Assembly (NCBI GenBank): GCA_037389465.1
Contig: JAZARR010000221.1
Span: 5,833,754-5,897,753 of the forward strand
Source of the DNA: Baylisascaris procyonis
Lineage: Eukaryota > Nematoda > Chromadorea > Rhabditida > Ascarididae
Direction of reading: 5' to 3'
DNA length: 64,000 nucleotides
Shown: one piece after another, positions 1-12,103 of the stretch
How positions within the stretch are numbered: the first letter of the stretch is position 1
How the letters are laid out: every line of letters starts with the position of its first letter
The notes under the pieces: model-generated
What the model was told of the DNA's origin: nothing
What the model saw: only the letters and a program-made list of their open reading frames with translations
Database searches by the model: none
Made by a program: the position numbers and the translations under genes

Positions 1-3000
1 AAAAGCAAAAACAAGAAATTTATTCACCTTAGACAACATAGAAACACAGTTACCCACTAAGACAAAAATTTTAAAAAAAAACCAAAATACTAACAAAGAA
101 AGACACCACACCCAGAACCTTATTATGAATAGCCCGCAAAATAAGAATACAAAACAAAAAATATCACTCAGCCACAATATGAACAGGCCTCATCATAGAG
201 TCAGATCAATAAACATCTCAAGGTCACCCACAAAAGGAAACGCCAAAGAGAAGCCAATAAAAACAAACCAGACCACCATATTCAAAAAATCCTCAACTCA
301 ATATAAAGGATAAAACAAATCTTACCGTAATCCCCATGACAATATAACTTGGAAGTCCTGCCACTTCCATGCGAAAAACCAAATGCATCAAAACCAACAA
401 TAATAATCCCCGCAGTACCAAAAAATATAAAACAAAAAAATTTCTTTGAAGTAGCACTAAAAGCTGTGAACCCACTAGAAATCAAAATAACAATAGCCCT
501 ATCGCCCTACGTGTCGCATCTTTCCGATGCTATTTACACTTCCCCCCGTCGCCCCCTCCTCTTCCCCACTGTTCGGCATCAGCAATGTCCTCAAACACCA
601 AAAACCATTCAAAATTCACAACCTTTTAGAAGGCTTTCAAATTGCTACTATCAATTCTCATGATTTCATTGCAGCCACAATTTGCTCTTATTCCCAGCTT
701 ATTGAATTACGTTAACAACAAAAAGAACAAACCGAAATCACAGACTTACATCATTTTCAATAAACAGCATCCTCATAATAAAAAAGTTCTGTAGCCACTA
801 CCGCTAGTCGAGGGATCGACATAACTAGGTGGTATAAGGATGGAAAGACGATTTATGAACAATGGTTAAAAATGAGCCCGAATAACCACAATATAAATTC
901 CCTCAAACTAATGCAGAACATTTCGAGGTAAAATATGCAAATAAATCTCCGCGAAGAATTTTATGCATTAGAAAAAATCTCCATAATACGAGTTCTTGCT
1001 GTGCACAAAAACAAAAGGAGAAGGTTGACTAAAAGAAACTCAATTTACCAACCTGTTCCCCTCTGCAGTCTCCATCATCCCGAATCCGTTGCCAATATTC
1101 AGTGATTTTTGGATCGCATCTTAAGGGCACCTGAAATTAAAGAATACGTTCCTGAATCATGTAGTATCGTCGTAAGGAGAAATTTCCAGATTGGAACGAG
1201 AATGTGGGAGAAACTCGGTGAAAAAAGTCTAACAGGAGAGGAGGGATGGTGGGAAAGAGGCACGAAAAAAACGACCTACAAAACATAAGTTCATTTGACC
1301 ATTTCAAACGCGGCTACATGTATACTCAAAGCTCTTGTAGAGGAAGGGATGAAGAAAAGGTAACAATTCAGACACACCACCGAGAAGTCGTAATGCGCCG
1401 TCAGCGCTAAATTCAAAAATTAGCAACCTGAACCAAATAAATCCTTAGAAACGTTCACTACGATATCCATATAACCTATGAAAAGATCTCCAATCTAGGT
1501 AACGTTCTACAGTAATTTTGCCTAGCCTATATGATCAAATGTTACCAAAACCTGATCAATTCCAGCCCTATGAATCTCGTGACTAATAAAAGAACGTTAT
1601 GAAACTCAAATGTAAGATATGAATGTAGATCAACTCGTTTAAAATCAGATCAATTACCTGTTGCAGCAATCTCCGAACTCTCACGTGTATTAAAAATAAC
1701 GAATTAAATTAATACTATGAATAGTTTTCAGTGCAAAATTATCTCTATGGAACCAAAAATGAAATCATCTTTCGGTTGCTAAAGAAAAGTTACCAAAGAA
1801 AAGGATTCCAACGAGATGTTTGCTACTTTTGGTGAACGACTCGAGGCGGAAATGTCCAACTATAAGGTGATCAAGATCACTTTGGAACAGACGAAAGTCC
1901 TAATCAACAAAAATCAAGCACTTAGCTATTTCTCCTCTTTTCGCAGATTTAAAAACTGTTCTTATTAAAAAATATGATATATAATATCCTCATATAGAAT
2001 ATATAAATACCCTCACAAAATATATATTTAAAAATGTAAGGAATATAAAAAATACCTCCATCGAAGAAATGGTAACATCGCGATCGCAATGAATATTCCG
2101 AGTAAGAGAAAAGGTGGCGACTGACAAACCACTGACCTATAATACGATGAGTGGACGATAGCGCCGAGAAATAAGGAAGCATGAAAAATTAGGACGAAGA
2201 ACATGTGGGTAAAAAGTTGAAAAATGCTCAAGAAAATCTAGTGATTTGATATGTCTCCTACAGTGTTACTTGCTCAACTGTGCCGACTTATACCACATTA
2301 AATCTCTATGTGCTATAAGTCACTTATAAATATAACAATATTAGTGCTCAACAACCATATTATTATTACTATAAAAGAACGATCAGCCAAGCGATTTAAT
2401 AGCGAACTCAATGAAAGGATGATAAAGAATCGAAAGCGCTCAAAAAACATCCGTATACCGACTTCTGGTATCCGCCTCCAGGGCATATCGGCAGTGCCCA
2501 ACAAAATCCCGCTTGATAAAAGAGATGTAAAGAAGCAATTTCTGAAATCATCATTAAAAAATGAATATCATTTCAAATGAATTATACATTTCCTTTAGAT
2601 ACCGATTAAACAGCGACTTCACGTACTCCTTTCAAATAAGGAACTGCCACATATTTTCGAAAGAATAGCGCTCAGTCGACTCCATGGTCCCATTTTACAC
2701 TCCCCTTCTCCGACTATCTGCGCTCTTCTTTCGGCATACTATTCTAATTTCACAAGGATAGCAGTCACCGGATAAACCTCAGTGTTCTATCACGACCTCA
2801 TTTTATCAATCAGTATTAGTAATTCATCAAGCAAACACAAACCTTGTTCAGTATGAGTGTGAGATCGTTGAATGTTGTATTCTTGAGTCCATAGTAAGAT
2901 CAACACCAGCTTTCCTATCGCTGGTGGATGGCACACTCGGAGCTGCATGTGGGGATCCATCGTCTGGGATGTTCCACCCACAAGCTTCCAGGTTTTCTTT

Positions 3001-6000
3001 AAGCCGATCCATCAACTCCCGCAATGGATCGTAGGCTTAGATCCTTTTCTTTGTCCTTGTTACCACTGTAAGCAACACATTTATTATAAAAATTCAAAGT
3101 AAATCCTCCAATATAAAGACCTCAGAAAACTATCCTGCAAAGATGACTGTGCTTATTTCACAATTGTAAGAAATATTTTACCGAATAAGAGACGATCGTC
3201 GTAATTATTTATGATCCCATATAATGGATCGCTTAAAATCTTTTAACTCAGAATCACTTATGCATTGATAGCATCATCACCTATGTTAGATCGGTTAAAT
3301 CCTGTCCGAGAACCTTGACTAGACTTGAAGCATATCTAAGTCGCAACCGGAATCAGGATCAAGCTTACTTCAAGATATAAAATATTAGCAAACAATTTCA
3401 AAAATACATCTCGTCAACACTACCTTCTACCTTATAAAGTACAACTGAGCATGCTTTTCTCACAATCTCAAGCAAAATTTTATTTTCCCATTGCCTAGCC
3501 TTATGTTTATTAAATTGAAAATTCAGATTATTTTTTGAGTTACTACTATTATAATCATAGACTACACAATAAAAACAATATTACATTACTCATAATTTGT
3601 ACGGGAATTACTATGTTACTTTCATAGAATCTAATTAACACCTGGCAACAATCATCGTTTTAATTAGGGAATGTCGCTGAAAATAGCGCACCGATTGTGA
3701 GATAACGAATATAGTAAGCTGTCACTCTACGCTTAAGGCTGGACAAACGCTGCTTCATAAAATCCATTCATTCCCACTCTCTGCACCTTTTCTCCCACCC
3801 CCGTACCCAAGTTACCCTCCATCCCCTCTCTTTCTCTATTACTCGTTGTTAACACCAACCCAGACATTGCAGAAGCTACCAAATTGACTAGCGAAATATA
3901 AAGATATTCAAAAAAATCTCCAGATATTGGAAAAAATGCATGTGAGATATAGGTATTACCTTGTAAAACGGCGAACTGTAAAAGTGTGAAACATTCGTTC
4001 ATGACTCGAAAAATCTCTTCGCGTAATTACTTAAACCTGGAATTGTTTTCCAAATGCATTCCTTTTATAATGAATTTCACCGCATCAGGCGTAAAAATTG
4101 TTTGTTTTGTGAATTTTGCACCTATTGAATTAGCTCGTCTATATTTAATTCCCTCCCCCCTCCTCCTCTCCCTCTTTGCTCTCTCTCTCCCTCTTATAAA
4201 CTCTTCATCGAATATTTGTGAATTTTGAAAAATTATAAAGTTGTTGGAAGATATCTGCGGTTACAGCTAACATTAAAAATTAAATTGTGTAGTCTGTAGC
4301 TTCGAAAATCCAAAATTACAGCTTCAAAATATGTAGTTTTAAATCCTGAAATTCTAAAATTGCAGACGTTTACTTTAAAAGCTCCTAAATTGAACAACAG
4401 AAAATATGTAGCTTTGAAAGTTAAACCAAATCACTTGCCCTAACCGAAAACATTTAGGCCATTTGCGCCACAGAAGCAGAAAATGAAGTGTTGATGATAG
4501 GTTATGTGTATAAGAGATGGAAAACGTGGTAGTAAGAACACGATGTGCGAAGGAGGAAAAAAGACTGACCAGAACAGGCTACGGTTATACGCCACATTTT
4601 TCAATGATATGAGACATGATCGAAGAGTTTTTTAGCCGATTTCATCTAAACCGATAAAATGTGATAAACAGTGAAACAATTAACTTCTCCTCAGAATTCA
4701 TTAAACCTATTCAATCGTCGAAACCCAAAACTCTGATCGGTTATGCCCTCTGTGAATATCACTCATTAATATGAAATGCGGTAATTTCCAATGAAATCTC
4801 TCATAACAATAAGCTATTTTAAAGACTTACGTCACGTGAAATGGCATCATCGGCGTAATGAAGCGATGAGGTTCGTTTCGCTGCTTTCGATGCGACTGAA
4901 AATAATTTCAATGAACAATTAAGCAGTCACTTTAAGAAATCCCTAGATAGCACCCTTATCTTATCATTTTAATGCAAGGGGACCAACAAAATTTTATTCA
5001 ACAATTAAAGCAGAAGAATAGCTGCATTCAAGATATGATGAACAAACTATTCTTTTTACAGTTCAAGACTACTATAGAACTTATTTTCGAGCCAGATATT
5101 TACTTATAGATAAATTTTTAGACGATCTGGTCGCATCACATATCAGCCAATCTTTTCACTTCTCGCACTTAATTTGGGCGCATCGTTTTCTACACGTCAC
5201 TGCATGGATTGCACTTTCGACTCTCGTAACACGTTTTCTATCGCTTAGAATCACAGCTCCCTAATGTTCAATAAAAGGTTGCCGTTAACTGAACCTTAAA
5301 AATAATAGCTGAAACACCTGATCGAGTCGATAACTGAAAGAATCGTTCGTTTTTATTGATCTCCTTTGTAATCGATGATCTGCCTCCAGACGTCCTTCCA
5401 AGTCAAAATGACTCCAGCGAAGTGGACTATTTACCTTTTAGGGCTTTTATGATTTTATCAAGCAAATAAAACATCTTGAAATAGGTACTATGTTAAGACA
5501 CAATTAAACAAAAGTTGTCCTACTTGCAACACCCTCCAAAATTACTGCGTCCAGTTTTTAAAACTGAAAAGCGACTCTTGTCAATTTTTTAATCACATGG
5601 CTAAGATCCACTTGCCAGATAATCCAGATCCCCATCCATCAGGAAAGAGCGAACACAAAGGTAATATTCAATTACCAAAACCACCGATCATACTAGGCAT
5701 AACCATTAAAAAAAATCATTAAAACAGCATCAGCAGTAATAACGAATTATATAACTGACCTCTACCCAAAAGAAGATCAAATTTAGCCAACTCCAAACGA
5801 GTCACCAAAAGCAAACTAGTACCAACAATAGATCAAAAAGCAAAAGAAAAACAAAATACTAATATTCTTATGGTTTGACCTCTCCAACCAAACAGACAAC
5901 CCATCTTGGTATTTATAAAATTTACCCAATTGAAGCTATTTTATTTAAATTCCCAAAATTCAATCATAAAAATAAATATTTTTAACAATTACCCAAAAAC

Positions 6001-6120
6001 TAACGAAGAAAAATCCTCTTTAGAACCTTTTTTTTTCTAGAAAAAGATACTCATTTAAAAAGTATTATACATCATAAAGACCAAAGGAAGAGGAATTCAG
6101 TTTGAAAGAACAATGCTCAC
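1..6120. other. AT-rich non-coding stretch
   Basis: I see no supported exon here on either strand. Open frames are short, low in complexity and lack convincing splice sites or motifs. Visible structure is limited to A/T homopolymers, a pyrimidine-rich stretch around 3,770-3,840 and a stronger C/T tract near 4,150. It may be intergenic, or the 3' flank of the decayed minus-strand adhesion gene. Confidence 0.5.
4150..4197. repeat. polypyrimidine (C/T) tract
   Basis: Almost pure C and T on the plus strand over about 48 bases (purine-rich on the minus strand). It is simple sequence with no coding value, although purine/pyrimidine mirror tracts can adopt triplex forms. Confidence 0.7.
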
Positions 6121-6357
6121 CTTCTGATCCATTTGACGGTCGCGTTGCCCAAATCATCGTTCATCGTCATCGGGTTCGATGAATCCGCTTTTCACATCGC
6201 TTTCACTCTCGGAAACGACCGTCTCCTCGTCGAACACCTCTTTAAAACGTCCATTTCCATCGCTTCGTCGCTCCAGCTCTCGCACGCCAACCCGTCGTAA
6301 TTTCGATACAACCATATCGATGCGTCGATAAACCATTAGGTTTATACAATCCTTCAC
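6121..6357 (-). pseudogene. acidic exon of unknown gene, interrupted by TGA
   Basis: An exon-like block of 79 codons lies between a TTTAG acceptor and an AAG|GTGAGC donor, phase 0 at both ends. It reads a basic part (SKLRRVGVRELERRS) followed by an acidic Ser/Glu/Asp part (VFDEETVVSESESD, then GFIEPDDDER). The frame is broken by one TGA at 6,154-6,156 and then stays open for 11 codons to the donor. The composition would fit a cytoplasmic tail, and it lies downstream of the EGF/LamG pieces on the same strand, so it could be the tail of that protein; this is inference. I do not recognise a named family. Confidence 0.45.
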
Positions 6358-7306
6358 CTAAATTACAGATTTATCTCAGATAAATGACTCCACCATTTTG
6401 TAAATTTATTAACCCTTGGTAGCACAAAATCCCACGAAAATATTTATTGAATCGGTCAAATATGCCGGAAGGACCGGTAGCAATAACACACGATATATTT
6501 GGCCTGCCTTTTTGTACTGTTGCCCACCCCTCCCTCATCGCTCTTAGCAACCGAAAATTATAGTATACAAAGAAAACTGAAAACATTAAACAATGATATC
6601 ATATATACACGCAAATGTAAGGGCTACAACCTGAATATCAAGCTTGAGGCAATACTCGTTTAGGTAACTACTTGACCATCTAATGCATGTACACCAAAAG
6701 CTAATATGGACCTCAACCGCTCTTATGGGGTCTACGCTTAGTTCCCTTCGGCAAAACGTGGAACCCCGCTGAGGCGATGTGATTCTTACTGAAAATACCT
6801 TAATGAGATTTTCTTAATTGCACTCGTTAGTAGGTAAAGGCTCCCCTGCCCGACCACTCGCAGCTTAATAAACTCAAACAATTGGCTGTATCTACCGATG
6901 GACAAACAAATCTGTTTTAAAAAACAATCATAGATTAGCAAGGAGGAGCCGTGTTAAGTAAAAGCAGCCTAAGATTCCGGGTAAGGAATCGTGTTCTCTT
7001 CAGGCATATACCAATCTTTTAAAAAAACGTCTGTTGAAAACGTACATTAAAAATCTCAGTACCTATAAGTGTAGGCTAGATATAAGCTAGGCCACACATG
7101 TGCACAGCAAACGCCACAACAGCAGCACAGCAAATGGTTATAACCGCGCGCCACAACACTGCTTCACACCCTTACCACTGACAGCGCATCACTACACCCC
7201 CTCGGCCTCAACTCACCCCACCCCAACACGAATAACATTGAACGCTGGCTGCAAAAAGCACTGCTTATAAATGCGTGCCTATTGCCACCCATTACTTTGG
7301 TGCCAA

Positions 7307-7325
7307 CATGACGTTCTACGTCATG
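7307..7325. promoter_or_regulatory. palindrome with two CRE-like half-sites
   Basis: CATGACGTTCTACGTCATG is a perfect inverted repeat with 8-bp arms and a 3-base spacer. Each arm holds TGACGT/ACGTCA, the half-site family bound by bZIP factors such as CREB/ATF. It sits in a GC-richer island, so a remnant promoter is possible, but no transcript start can be seen. Confidence 0.35.
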
Positions 7326-7367
7326 GTTAAGATTACGGTAATGTGCGTTGCGGTCACTTTCACGCGA

Positions 7368-7379
7368 GCGAGCGCTCGC
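7368..7379. repeat. 12-bp perfect GC palindrome
   Basis: GCGAGCGCTCGC is self-complementary and embedded in a run of CG-rich alternating sequence (7,361-7,382), unusual in this AT-rich window. It is about 45 bases downstream of the CRE-like palindrome. Confidence 0.5.
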
Positions 7380-8390
7380 GCTCAGTGATACCCATGTAGA
7401 GACCGTTCCACTTCGCGCCAACCGCGCCAGCTTGGGCTAATCAAGATGGAAATACCCCCCCCCCCGTTTCAATAAACCTTTCTCATATAATCTTTGGGAA
7501 ATGACCTTTCTTCTCTAAAATTATCGGAAAAAGGGGGCGAATTTTGCTGTAATTGGTGAGGGGCATCCATGTGCGCACAGCATCACATTTAAAGAGAGAA
7601 ATAAACATGTTCCATCAATACTAAAAAATAACCCAAAAACGGGCTCATTACGAAATAGGATGGATCCCATCTGCTCTGCTGCTTTCCCCATTTTTCGTTC
7701 TGTCCGTCTTCTTTGACTTTGATGACATTCATTTCAGCAGAGAGAGACGAAAGGCTATTCCCTTTTAAAATATTTAGAAAAATTTTGCCCCTTCATCTCC
7801 ATCCCCCCTATCTCACAGGAAATCGTAAGTCCCGTTAACGAGCCTCCGGTTACATTCCTGTTCCCGAAAACACAAGTGACAGCAGTATATACGAGTTTCT
7901 ATTAATTTAATATAGAGTGAAAATCGGTCGGTCACAAATGATCGGCTGAAGTCTTAAATATCATCAAATACTGAGGTGCATGCAATAAAATACTACTTAC
8001 TTTGAATGTTTGTAGCAAAAATCAACGCTTGGGAAAGATGATGGGCGAGCGGTAATGGAGCATGCAGAACTGCATCTCAAGACATAGAAGCGGGAGTCCG
8101 ATGCCAATCTGGGATTCCCTAGTCACAATTGGTCGTCACCTTTCCTCCACATTCCCGAACATCTCTTATCAGTTTATAGTACCCAATAAAGTTGAAAACA
8201 TTACACTGAAAAAGCCATCTATAACCAAAGTTGCTCTCACGTATCGAGGCTACTCACCATAACGAACGAGTATCGAGACATAAAAACCGAAATACCAAGA
8301 AAGGATGCTGAAGTGGAGGAAAAAATGATGCATAATGCTGCAAGCATATTGCGGTGAAAAAAACGGCAAACTCACTAAAGCGGCGAGTTT

Positions 8391-8678
8391 CCATGAGATC
8401 TGATCAGGAAGCTTGCCCGCATTGCTCACATTCTAATCCGCCTCGGCCACAAGCTCAGTGACCAAATAGTCAAGATGGTCGGACATATCGATAAACACGG
8501 CCAACCGGTTACAACACGCCGAGCAACTCGCCCATCGGATGAGTTCACCATAGTTCTTTCAAATCCTGCAAAAGGACCAACCCGCTATAAAACGGCACTT
8601 TTTGACAACCAGTCTAGCAATATGTCCCGAATACTTCAGAATAAATATGCCGTGCTTGAACTGGAGCTTAGCCTTTGA
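8391..8678 (+). other. GC-richer exon-like segment, strand unresolved
   Basis: The plus strand is open for about 94 codons (with LARIAHILIRLGHKLSDQIV, then an HIDKHGQPV stretch), amphipathic and protein-like. On the minus strand the same segment has a good TCCTTTTGCAG acceptor near 8,555 followed by about 45 open codons, including a hydrophobic run and then PRRIRM, which could be a membrane segment with a basic stop-transfer. I cannot decide between strands and recognise no family. It is more likely an exon relic than random sequence because of its base composition. Confidence 0.25.
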
Positions 8679-9426
8679 CGTTCGCCAGGTTCACTATGCA
8701 GCAGATTCCACCTAACGAAACGTTTCGCGACTTGGAGCTTGTGAAATACGTTTTTCACTGCGAATTACTTGAAAAGTTTTTTGCAAATGACCACAAAATG
8801 AAATATAAAACGTATGAGGCTCATTATTTACAAATGTGATCCTCCGCGGTCAGTAGGAGATAAAAATACGCATCTATTCTTAGGGAAAATGCCCTTATGC
8901 AAAACTTCGTCGCTGAAGAATTTGTCGAAAATCAATAATAAATGAGAATGAAGCGCAATAGAATAGTATACAAATGTGCTCTCATAAGGACAAATATAAA
9001 ATACAAAAAATAGAAACCGAATAAATTAAATCTAAAACATAATTTCTAAAATTAAATTCCTTATTCGATTCTCTATTAAAAAAAAAAAGCTTTTCAAAAA
9101 CTATGAATAGATGTATCTCGTTAGTTCATTTCGAGAACTATTTTCACAATCACGATTGCGTTATAATAAAAGCAACGATTTGAGACTAAACAACGGCTGT
9201 GCTTTTGTTGTCGATAAGAAATCGGCAGCTTTTGATTCATTCGGAATTCGGAATTCAACACAACCACCAGCTATTATTTCATAAAACTCCCTCAGTTTAT
9301 GCATAATATTAACGCTGCAAGATATATTGTGAGGGGTTTCAATCCACCAACTACAATGAACGAGAAATGTGGAAGATTATAAAACAACAAGATCGAGATT
9401 GACTTCAATTGTTATTCAATTGTTGA

Positions 9427-9470
9427 CTCTTTTCATAACAGTTTAAAAGATCAAACTGTTATGAAAAGAG
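9427..9470. repeat. perfect 18-bp inverted repeat (hairpin)
   Basis: Arms 9,427-9,444 (CTCTTTTCATAACAGTTT) and 9,453-9,470 are exact reverse complements with an 8-base loop. The right arm ends exactly where the 66-bp minisatellite begins, so the hairpin may mark the founding breakpoint or promote slippage. Confidence 0.9.
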
Positions 9471-9952
9471 GAATCGAGTAGTTATAAGATGGCCTATAAC
9501 AGGAAGAGTGGCATGTGGCTCCGGAATCGAAAAGAGAAACCGAGTAGTTATAAGATGGCCTATGACAGGAAGAGTGGCATGTGGCTCCGGAATCGAAAAG
9601 AGAAACCGAGTAGTTATAAGATGGCCTATAACAGAAAGAGTGGCATATGGCTTCGGAATCGAAAAGAGAAACCGAGTAGTTATAAGATGGCCTATAACAG
9701 AAAGAGAGGCATGCGGCTATGGAATCGAAAAGAGAAACCGAGTAGTTATAAGATGGCCTATAACAGAAAGAGTGGCATGTGGCTTCGGAATCGAAAAGAG
9801 AAACCGAGTAGTTATAAGATGGCCTATAACAGAAAGAGTGGCATGCGGCTATGGAATCGAAAAGAGAAACCGAGTAGTTATAAGATGGCCTATAACAGAA
9901 AGAGTGGCATATGACTCCGGAATCGAAAAGAGAAACCGAGTAAACCGAGTAG
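9471..9952. repeat. 66-bp minisatellite, about 7 copies
   Basis: Seven near-identical 66-bp units; one frame of a unit reads a 22-residue repeat containing MAYNRKSGMWLRNRKEKP. Because 66 is a multiple of three and the unit lacks stops in several frames, two plus-strand frames and one minus-strand frame stay open for 141-221 codons. These are by-products of the array, not genes: no splice sites, no start context and no known domain support translation. Variation between copies is mostly single substitutions. The last unit carries a short duplication (GAGTAAACCGAGTA) at its end. Confidence 0.9.
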
Positions 9953-11349
9953 CCGCCATGAATGTAAGAATGATGATTCTCAAACGTAACAAAAGTCCTT
10001 TCATTTAAACAAAGAAAGGAAAAATAAAATGAAAGTTTATAATTTCGAAAAGAAAATGAGCAAACATTGAATGCAAAATAATGGAAAAGAATAAGAAATA
10101 AATGTTGACATTTCAAACGATCAGATATTAATTGAGGGAAAAACTTATTTGCTTATAACCATGAAAGATGCCCCATATACAGCAAAGATAAAATGAACGT
10201 CCTCCTTTGTAACTCACCCCTCTCCTTTGCAACGAATAGTTATTTACCTCTGGAAAAGTTTTTGAAGGTAACAAAAAAAAACTTGCAAATTCCCATTAAA
10301 TAGACAAGATGCAAAAATTTACAGCTTCTTGAAAATCCGCCTACTCTCCCATGAAACATCATGAAATGAACGAAATTTGTGAATTCCCTCTTAATAAGGC
10401 GTTTTCAGTAAATGCAAACACTAGGGCGCTTATGTCCGAGGTATTAGCATATTTCACGATTTTTCAAACGAAAATATATGAATAAAGACAAAGAATACTA
10501 CAGTCGAAAAAGGTTTCATAGGCAAGCAACACTGCTCGTTGGAGAACGACTTCTTCAATTTGCACTACTATCCCAATTGTGAATCGGCAAAACAATTTTA
10601 TCAAATTCATTCGAAATTGAAAGATTCATAATTGAGTCACTCGTTTCATTGCTTCACTTAAAGCATTATCCGCTTCTTTATTGCAGCCCGAAAAATTTGT
10701 TTCACTCAAAATTTCTTCATGTAGGAGGATACGGCTTCATTTTCCACTAGAAATATACCACTTCTCACCGCATATTTCTTACACGGCTCTTCCTTCTGGG
10801 CATCGACTTTCATGCGACAATGTAAGGATTCGTCCATGAAAGAATCCAATTTTGAAATGGGATCTCAAATGCAAAGATCCACGGAAAACTATAATTCTGA
10901 ATTTTCCTTGTCCCTCATGATCTTCTATCTCAATCATCACACAAATCTTGAAATCATGCATCCCCAAATTATATATGAATACCATATCATAATATTTTCA
11001 TTGATAAATAACTGCTTGCAATTACTAACCGAGCTAGAGGCTGTCTTCTTCGTTCCCTTTCTTCGATTCTTTATCCCATAGTTTGAATACGCCGACATCT
11101 CAATCGACAGCTGTCAACGAGTGAACAGCAAACGTCTATCGTGTGAAGCGAACTGAAAACACATCTTTGCGCCGAATATATTTCAACACAGCCAATAAGT
11201 GAATAGCCCATTGACGTTGACCTCATATCCACACTCACGATATCAATAAACTTACTATGAAGGCCTCGATGTATTCAGTAATAATCAAATTGCGATATGG
11301 TTTTGTGCCCGTACACACGTTTGTGTGTGCGCCTGATAGTATCAACATG
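9953..11349. other. AT-rich non-coding stretch
   Basis: No supported gene or structured repeat seen. By position this would be an intron of the decayed adhesion gene if the flanking LamG pieces and the 6.1-kb exon belong to one gene. Confidence 0.4.
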
Positions 11350-11484
11350 GACAGTGTTAAGTAAAAATAGAGAAATTCGGTGGATGCATACATTACGCAA
11401 TGACCCACAACCTGTAGGTCTATTAACGTAATATCCTCCTGTCTCAACACCTGACCTAATCCACGAACTTGATAAGAATTTGTA
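11350..11484 (-). pseudogene. LamG C-terminal strand-like piece
   Basis: The minus strand reads GGYYVNRPTGCGSLRNVC followed by IHRISL. This resembles the end of laminin-G domains, where a Gly-Cys pair is followed by a short hydrophobic strand ('GC.GSLRNV.ING..L'). It lies downstream of two other LamG-like exons on the same strand, in the expected order. Exon limits are uncertain. A possible donor lies inside the motif (CGTAAT|GTATGC). Confidence 0.4.
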
Positions 11485-11956
11485 GCCATTCAGAGCTCTT
11501 TAAAAACTGCACAAATTTTGCGGCTAGTTGAATTTTTACTTCAGAGCAGCAAAAGAAGCGCGTTTTAATGCAAAATTTATATTATATAACATGGTGAGTG
11601 ATAAACCTAAATTCATGTCTCATAGAGGCGTTAAATGCGATAATGCTGCCAATTTCACTCTAGCCATTCTAAAATAAGCATAAAGCATTATCCAATAAAT
11701 TTGCATAAATCATAAACTCAGTCGCTGTCTATTATTGACTAAGAATGTGCTACTTCCTCTCTTTCCAACGATCCCGAATATACAGTTAATAATCCACAAA
11801 TGTTCCATTAAATCACTGTTCGAACATAATTAAATATTTCTGTGAGAATCAGAAATAGTCCGATGTGCCCAATAAACATTATAATATCAAAGCATCAATC
11901 AATGCTGCCATAGAGTAGCATTCCAGTTCATAGTAGCATTCCCATTCATTCCACTT

Positions 11957-12103
11957 CCAGCAACATCACCTTTGATTATAAACAAATGAACAGGCTGCGT
12001 TTTTCCCAGCAACATCACCGTTGGCTATAAACAAATGAATAGGCTGCATTTTTCCCGGCCACATCACATCTGATTATAAACAAATGAATGATCCGCGTTT
12101 TAC
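11957..12103. repeat. 49-bp tandem repeat, three copies
   Basis: Units begin at 11,957, 12,006 and 12,055 and share the core CACATCAC-type start, TATAAACAAATGAA and GGCTGC/TCCGC ends, with several substitutions between copies. No coding value seen. Confidence 0.85.

Larger units (their letters stand above)
6358..9426. other. mostly non-coding, with GC-richer islands
   Basis: No secure gene. A GC-richer island at about 7,140-7,440 holds two palindromes (annotated separately), followed by an 11-C run at 7,455-7,465. A second GC-richer segment near 8,390-8,680 is open on both strands and is annotated separately. The rest is AT-rich. Confidence 0.45.

Noticed and set aside
6165..6180. GGTTCGAT-like B-box suggesting a tRNA
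   Set aside because: It is the antisense of the acidic exon, spacing is wrong and no A-box or cloverleaf fits.
9451..10116. Long open frames on both strands over the 66-bp array (up to 221 codons)
   Set aside because: They arise because the repeat unit is a multiple of three without stops; no splice, start or domain evidence.
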